A DNA stretch of 64,000 nucleotides from Adineta ricciae (lineage: Eukaryota; Rotifera; Eurotatoria; Adinetida; Adinetidae), in the NCBI GenBank assembly GCA_905250025.1, contig CAJNOJ010000087.1, positions 62,001-126,000 on the forward strand. The letters run 5' to 3'. The position numbers and the translations under genes are program-made. Below are positions 59,275-64,000 of this stretch, piece by piece. Each line of letters opens with the position of its first letter. The first letter of the stretch is position 1. The notes under the pieces were generated by a model. It worked only from the letters and a program-made list of their open reading frames with translations. It searched no databases and was not told the DNA's origin.

Positions 59275-61055
59275 TTTCAAGGTAAAAGAAAATAGATGTG
59301 TTCGGCAGATCAAAGCGCTCGATGTATTATCGAAACTGAAAATGATTCACATAAAAAAGAAAACAGGCGAGCTCTTGAATATATGTAAGTAATATATAAG
59401 CAAAGAAAACGAAGTGGCGAGAAAGAAAGAGAATAAATAGCTGCTTCGCATGCGTCGTTTTCATCTTAAAACCTATGATGAAATTTTTGCCATAGTGAAG
59501 AAAGAAAAAGAGAAAGGGAAAAGAACAAGCATTTAAATACAAATAGCCTCTCTATTTATTTCAACGCTGCCGATGAATAATTCTGACTGCTATAATGTGC
59601 CTGGGCGAATGCCAACGATGTCATTCGAAGGTGTTTCCTGATCATGTTGGAAAAATCCGAAAGAAGAGACTACCTTATATCAAACATTATTCTTTCGTTC
59701 TATGAATACCACCACAGTGATGTCATTTGATCAATATTAGATCTGCAATAACAGGAGAATGTCCAATCAGAAAATGAGACAGTACAAGAAGAGGTTTATA
59801 TCACTGATTGACACAACACTGCAACAACTCATTCTTTCGTCATACTCGCATATCAAGCGTCCTCTATCGAACACCGTATCAACAGTACGCGTAGCGTTGT
59901 ACGATGCTAGATCGATCTTGCGAAGTATGTGTTTACAATCATTTCGAAAAAAATGAGTAGATCAATATTTAGAATGATTGATATATGAGAAGAGAAATTC
60001 TTGTTTCTCCTTCTCTAGTGACTTCTATTATTTACTTTTCTTCATCATCTCCTATCGAAAAAGGAAATCAAACAAACAATAGAATTCTTTTGACTACATT
60101 GTGAGAAACATTCCTCTTGACGGTGGTATCAAATGTACACCCAATGATTATCTAAACATAGTTTGAAATGATATCTCCGCCTCAGTATTAGAATTCAACT
60201 TTGTTCAAATGTCGGACGTAACCTTAGGTTTCATAAAGAAATCAAAAGTGTGAACACAACGTGATTTTGTTTCAGTTGATGAACTACAACGATAAACAAA
60301 TATAACCACACGTGTGCCTATCATCGTTCAGATCAAGTCAGATTTTTGTTCTTTTGTTGCTTGCACACATGCACAGCTAATTGGTCCCATATATACATGT
60401 ATTATCGATAAACATTTCTTCTCCCCTGTGCATATTTTGTTGCATCATAGATGTGTCAAAACTTCTTGTTCTTGTCTTTCTTTTTGTAATATATATCCAA
60501 GCTTGGTATGCGTCTAAATGACTACGAAATCATTTACTTTTTGATGCACTCGAGCGAGCGATTATATTCGATAGGATATCATAACTGAACACCACCCCGA
60601 GCAAATGATGATGATGGGTGGGATTAAAACTCTTCTCATTGAATATATATCTATAAGCATTGTTTGCTCAGAGACGAAATCAAGGGTACTTTGATCCGTT
60701 TCGTATTTGACACTCGCTTGCCATACAAACACACGTTCAATCAATAATATAAAGAGAAAGCAATAGTGTGATGAAGCACAATAGCAAATAAAACGTATGA
60801 ACTCTTCATTGACAAGCAAAAGAAAAAGAGAGAGAAAGAAGCGAAGTCGTGTTTCTCTCTCTCTCTCTCTCTCTTCTTCTTCTTCTTCTTCATCGTTTCT
60901 TCCTTTTTTCCTTTTCTCTTCCGGAGAAAGAGAGGATCACAATGTATATATGTAATCATAGTGTCTTGTCGATGATCAATTAACTAGTTGCTGGTCAACG
61001 AGTCGCTCGCATGTCGGTCAAGTGTTGTCTTGTCTTTTTCAATTGACGTAATGGA
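59275..61055. other. Intergenic, gene-poor
   Basis: About 1.8 kb upstream of both the U-box gene and the sulfotransferase. A 65-codon frame at 59759-59956 (+) is basic, with no recognisable features, and I do not call it a gene. Microsatellites occur at 60852-60891. Confidence 0.5.
60852..60891. repeat. (TC)n then (TTC)n microsatellite
   Basis: A run of TC units passes directly into a run of TTC units. It lies about 165 bp upstream of the sulfotransferase start. Confidence 0.9.
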
Positions 61056-62929
61056 ATGGTCTTAGTACTGATAATTGTTTGTGTTTTATCAACAATCTTA
61101 TCTTCATTGTCATCCGAAGTAACAAATACTAAACATCTTCCACAAGCTATTATCATTGGGGTGAAAAAGTGTGGAACGCGAGCCTTACTAAAGTTCCTTT
61201 CTGTCCATCCGGCAATTGCTGCATCGTCAACGGAGATTCACTTTTTTGATTCACCAAAACACTTTCCATTGGGTCTGGATTGGTATCGGTAAGTTTCGAT
61301 TTTTCTTTTGTTTCTATTTCTTCCTCATACTCATTTTTAATCGGGATTATTAGTTAAAACAACAGATAGATTAAAGTCATAGTCTCAAGAGTTCAGACGA
61401 GCGCATTTATTCTTTCAAGTGCACACATGCGCATACGCGAGGATGAGACGAATGAGTCTAGTCAAGCATGTATAATGATCTCTATCATTAGAGAGCAAGA
61501 ATGACAGTGACAACGAACATCAATAATTTACTGCTAAACATTCCTTGCATGAAATCGATTTTTCCTTCTAATTTGTTTCTGTACAGTATACATATCGTCT
61601 CGCCGTTGACCATAGAACTTCTTTTGCGTGTTGTTTCCTATGTAATCGAAACTTCCCTGCGGGCAAGCTCTAGACTGAAATATAAAAATCGATACGGCAC
61701 GCGAGTGAAGAGAGACTTTATGTAAAATAGGTTGTGCAGATGTGCTCTTTTTTGATCACATCAGGTGGGCGGCAAATTTAATTGAAAAACAAAATCCGAT
61801 GAATGCACTCAATCGGAAAATAGACACGAGAAAGAAAAGAGATCAATTTGCACGAAACATCAGGGCATTGAACTTGAATAATATATAGGTATCTATTGAG
61901 GAAAACATCGAAGTCTATCGCTTGATCAGATCACTGCAGGTGATGTTTTTCCTCTCCAGTTGAAATTGTCTAATTCTCGGATGAATTCTTCTTCATTTTG
62001 CGGGAAAAGAAAGACAAAGATATCACGTCAAGTCATTATTATTGACTGTACACAACAGGAGGTCAGTAGTGTAATGGATCACAGAGACGAAAAGGTGTGC
62101 CGATGCATGGAAGAAACATTGCCGTTCATTTCCTTGTTTTTATCTTATCATCATCACAGTATGACGTCTAATCCTAACATACTGTTGCTTCTGTGTATGT
62201 TCTCATTTATCATGTCGAAATACATGCCATGATCATAATCGTATAATTGAACGATTACACCTTAAGAAAGGAGAAGAAGAAAGGAAAACTGTCGAATGAT
62301 TGATGACTTTCATTTCTTTCGCGTTCTTTTTTAGAAACCAAATGCCAATAGCAGATACGAAGCAACATGTAACAATAGAAAAAACGCCACACTATTTTGT
62401 CGACAAACGTACTCCAAAACGTCTTGCACGTTTACTACCTGATGTGAAATTAATTTTAATTCTACGTGATCCAATTATTCGAGCAATTAGTGATTATGTT
62501 CAAATCAAAAATCGACATGAATCCTACCCGACGTTTGATAACTTCGTTTCGATGGAGAATTTCACTAAGTGGACACCGATTCGAATCGGCTGTTACGCCA
62601 TTTACCTTCGTCGATGGTTAAAATACTTCCCGCTAGAACAAATTCATTTTGTCGATGGAGAAAATCTCATTCATCGGCCATGGGAAGAGTTAGAATCTGT
62701 ACAAAGATTTCTCAATGTATCAAATCACATTCGCGAAGAAGATTTCTACTTTAATATGGAAAAACGTGGCTTTCCTTGTATCAGACAACCGAATGGTTGT
62801 TTAGGTTCATCGAAAGGTCGCCAACATCCAACGATTTCCGGGCAAACACGCGAGAAACTAAAACATTTGTATTCGAATTGCAATCTGCAACTGAAACAGC
62901 TAGCTCAGATAGATTTTCCTTGGCTTTAG
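61056..62929 (+). CDS. Heparan sulfate 3-O-sulfotransferase
   Basis: Two exons, 61056-61288 and 62335-62929 (phase 2, with a 1046-bp intron that is long for this window), 275 residues. The N-terminus is a signal-like hydrophobic segment ([20 protein letters not shown]). The PAPS 5'-phosphosulfate loop is [16 protein letters not shown] and the acidic strand is [14 protein letters not shown]. The 3'-phosphate-binding region is [29 protein letters not shown] and [27 protein letters not shown] match the HS3ST family, including the C-terminal disulfide. The enzyme transfers sulfate from PAPS to the 3-OH of glucosamine in heparan sulfate in the Golgi. It is slightly shorter than HS3ST1 (307). The intron splits GLDWY/R. 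Confidence 0.92.
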
Positions 62930-64000
62930 CATGACATTTATCAGAGTTATGTCGAAAGTTTTGTATGTTATTTGTTATTTTTTTGCTAACTTTTACAAAG
63001 AATAATATATAACGGTTTTCTCATTTTCTTTTCGAAATGAATTTCGTTGTTATGAGAAGATTCGTTCGATAGCAATTAATTTATTCAACTCTCCATTATC
63101 CTACAATCGATGTTCATCTTGATGCGCTTATTTACACACCATACACACTTTATCATTCACAGCAGAACACGGAAAGAAATCCAATGAGTTCCCTTTCGAA
63201 TGATTACTCTCATTCAAATATTCATCACACTCGACAAGTGTCAAAAAAAATTATGTGTTCAATATAATCAATCATCCGAAGAAAGTTTTAGGTGAGAAAA
63301 TGTCGAAATATATGAAAAAGGCGATATGTACCATCTGCGTGTTTGAAATACTTGTCGTCGGACAGGAAATCTAGTGAACGTTTAATCGAGAATGATAATG
63401 ATGTTTCCTAATCATACATATAGGCTGACACATGTCTACTGTGAGACAAACCAGTCAGCTGCCCGCCTCTTATCCGCACATATACACGCGATGAGCAGAA
63501 GACATCGCATCACATCAATGAACCATTTGTTCACTGAGAGAACAATGGCGGCGAGCTGATGCCCTAATGCTTCCTTTGTCATAATATACTGTTTGTCTTT
63601 CATTGTCAAGAGAATCAATTCAATTTTCTAGATAGACAACTGATGACATTTAACCGAAGGAATAACAGTCATCGGATCTTCGTATTTCTTTCCCTCAAAA
63701 CTTCAAATCATATAACCTAAAGGTAAATTTTGCTTCTTTCATTTTCAAAAAAAAAAAGAAGAAGAAGAAGTAGATCAATGTCTACGTCTAGACGTCAAAT
63801 GACTAACTATGTGTTTCCTTTTGTAATTATCTCTCTTTCTCTCTACGTCATTATCTTCCATTTCATTGTGATGAAATATGAAATTGAACAATCTGCGTAA
63901 TGAGAGTTAAATAACATTTCGATATATATGCCATTGCAATGATTAAATGAAGCATTAAGAAAACGAAAATATTAATTTGAAATTTAGCATACCATTGGGA
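62930..64000. other. 3' flank, no further gene
   Basis: About 1.1 kb with an A/GAA-rich run near 63749-63773 and no supported coding region. Any gene beyond lies outside the window. Confidence 0.5.

Overview
The window looks like gene-dense nuclear DNA of a small invertebrate. Introns are mostly about 50-60 bases with GT..AG ends, the DNA is AT-rich (my impression, not computed), intergenic gaps are short, and the proteins are animal ones (Rap1, activin-type receptor, ParaHox GSX, 3-O-sulfotransferase, CPSF6). An intronless bacterial-type acetyltransferase and families of unfamiliar secreted or membrane lectin-like proteins make a bdelloid rotifer the most likely source. That is an inference, not a proof.

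Layout. 1-3.5 kb: no gene I can support. 3.6-12.7 kb: rhodopsin-like GPCR (+), SatA-like GNAT acetyltransferase (-), type II activin/BMP receptor kinase (-), F-box/WD40 protein (+), Rap1 GTPase (+) with two candidate last exons. 12.9-16.2 kb: a secreted PAN-like protein (-), a broken partial copy of it, and a bZIP relic. 16.4-28.7 kb: a minus-strand block of housekeeping genes: PPEF phosphatase, CDC6, KAT2 (GCN5/PCAF), TDP2 and spermidine synthase. KAT2 and CDC6 have splice-acceptor-like sites just before their ATGs, consistent with spliced-leader processing. 30.1-33.1 kb: GSX homeobox (+), PHF24-like protein (-), a small cysteine-rich secreted peptide (+). 33.4-38.6 kb: two tandem ecto-NTPDases (-) sharing near-identical tracts. 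39.4-43.9 kb: PWWP protein (+) and CPSF6 (+). 45.1-55.5 kb: a cluster of four single-pass C-type-lectin-like membrane proteins and two other single-pass proteins, with an NCAPH (condensin) gene embedded in it. 55.7-59.3 kb: a second, diverged TDP2 lacking key catalytic residues (+) and a U-box/zinc-finger/pseudokinase protein (-). 61.1-62.9 kb: heparan sulfate 3-O-sulfotransferase (+).

Functional themes are replication and chromatin (CDC6, KAT2, TDP2, NCAPH, PWWP, CPSF6), signalling (GPCR, TGF-beta-type receptor, Rap1, PPEF) and a cell-surface/secreted set that is duplicating and converting. The most interesting observations are: the alternative Rap1 tail exons, which switch the CAAX box from CTLL to CQIM; the U-box/zinc-finger/pseudokinase protein; the intact but apparently inactive TDP2 paralogue; the SatA-like gene; and the gene-conversion tracts. 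I saw no transposon, CRISPR array, rRNA or tRNA that I could defend.
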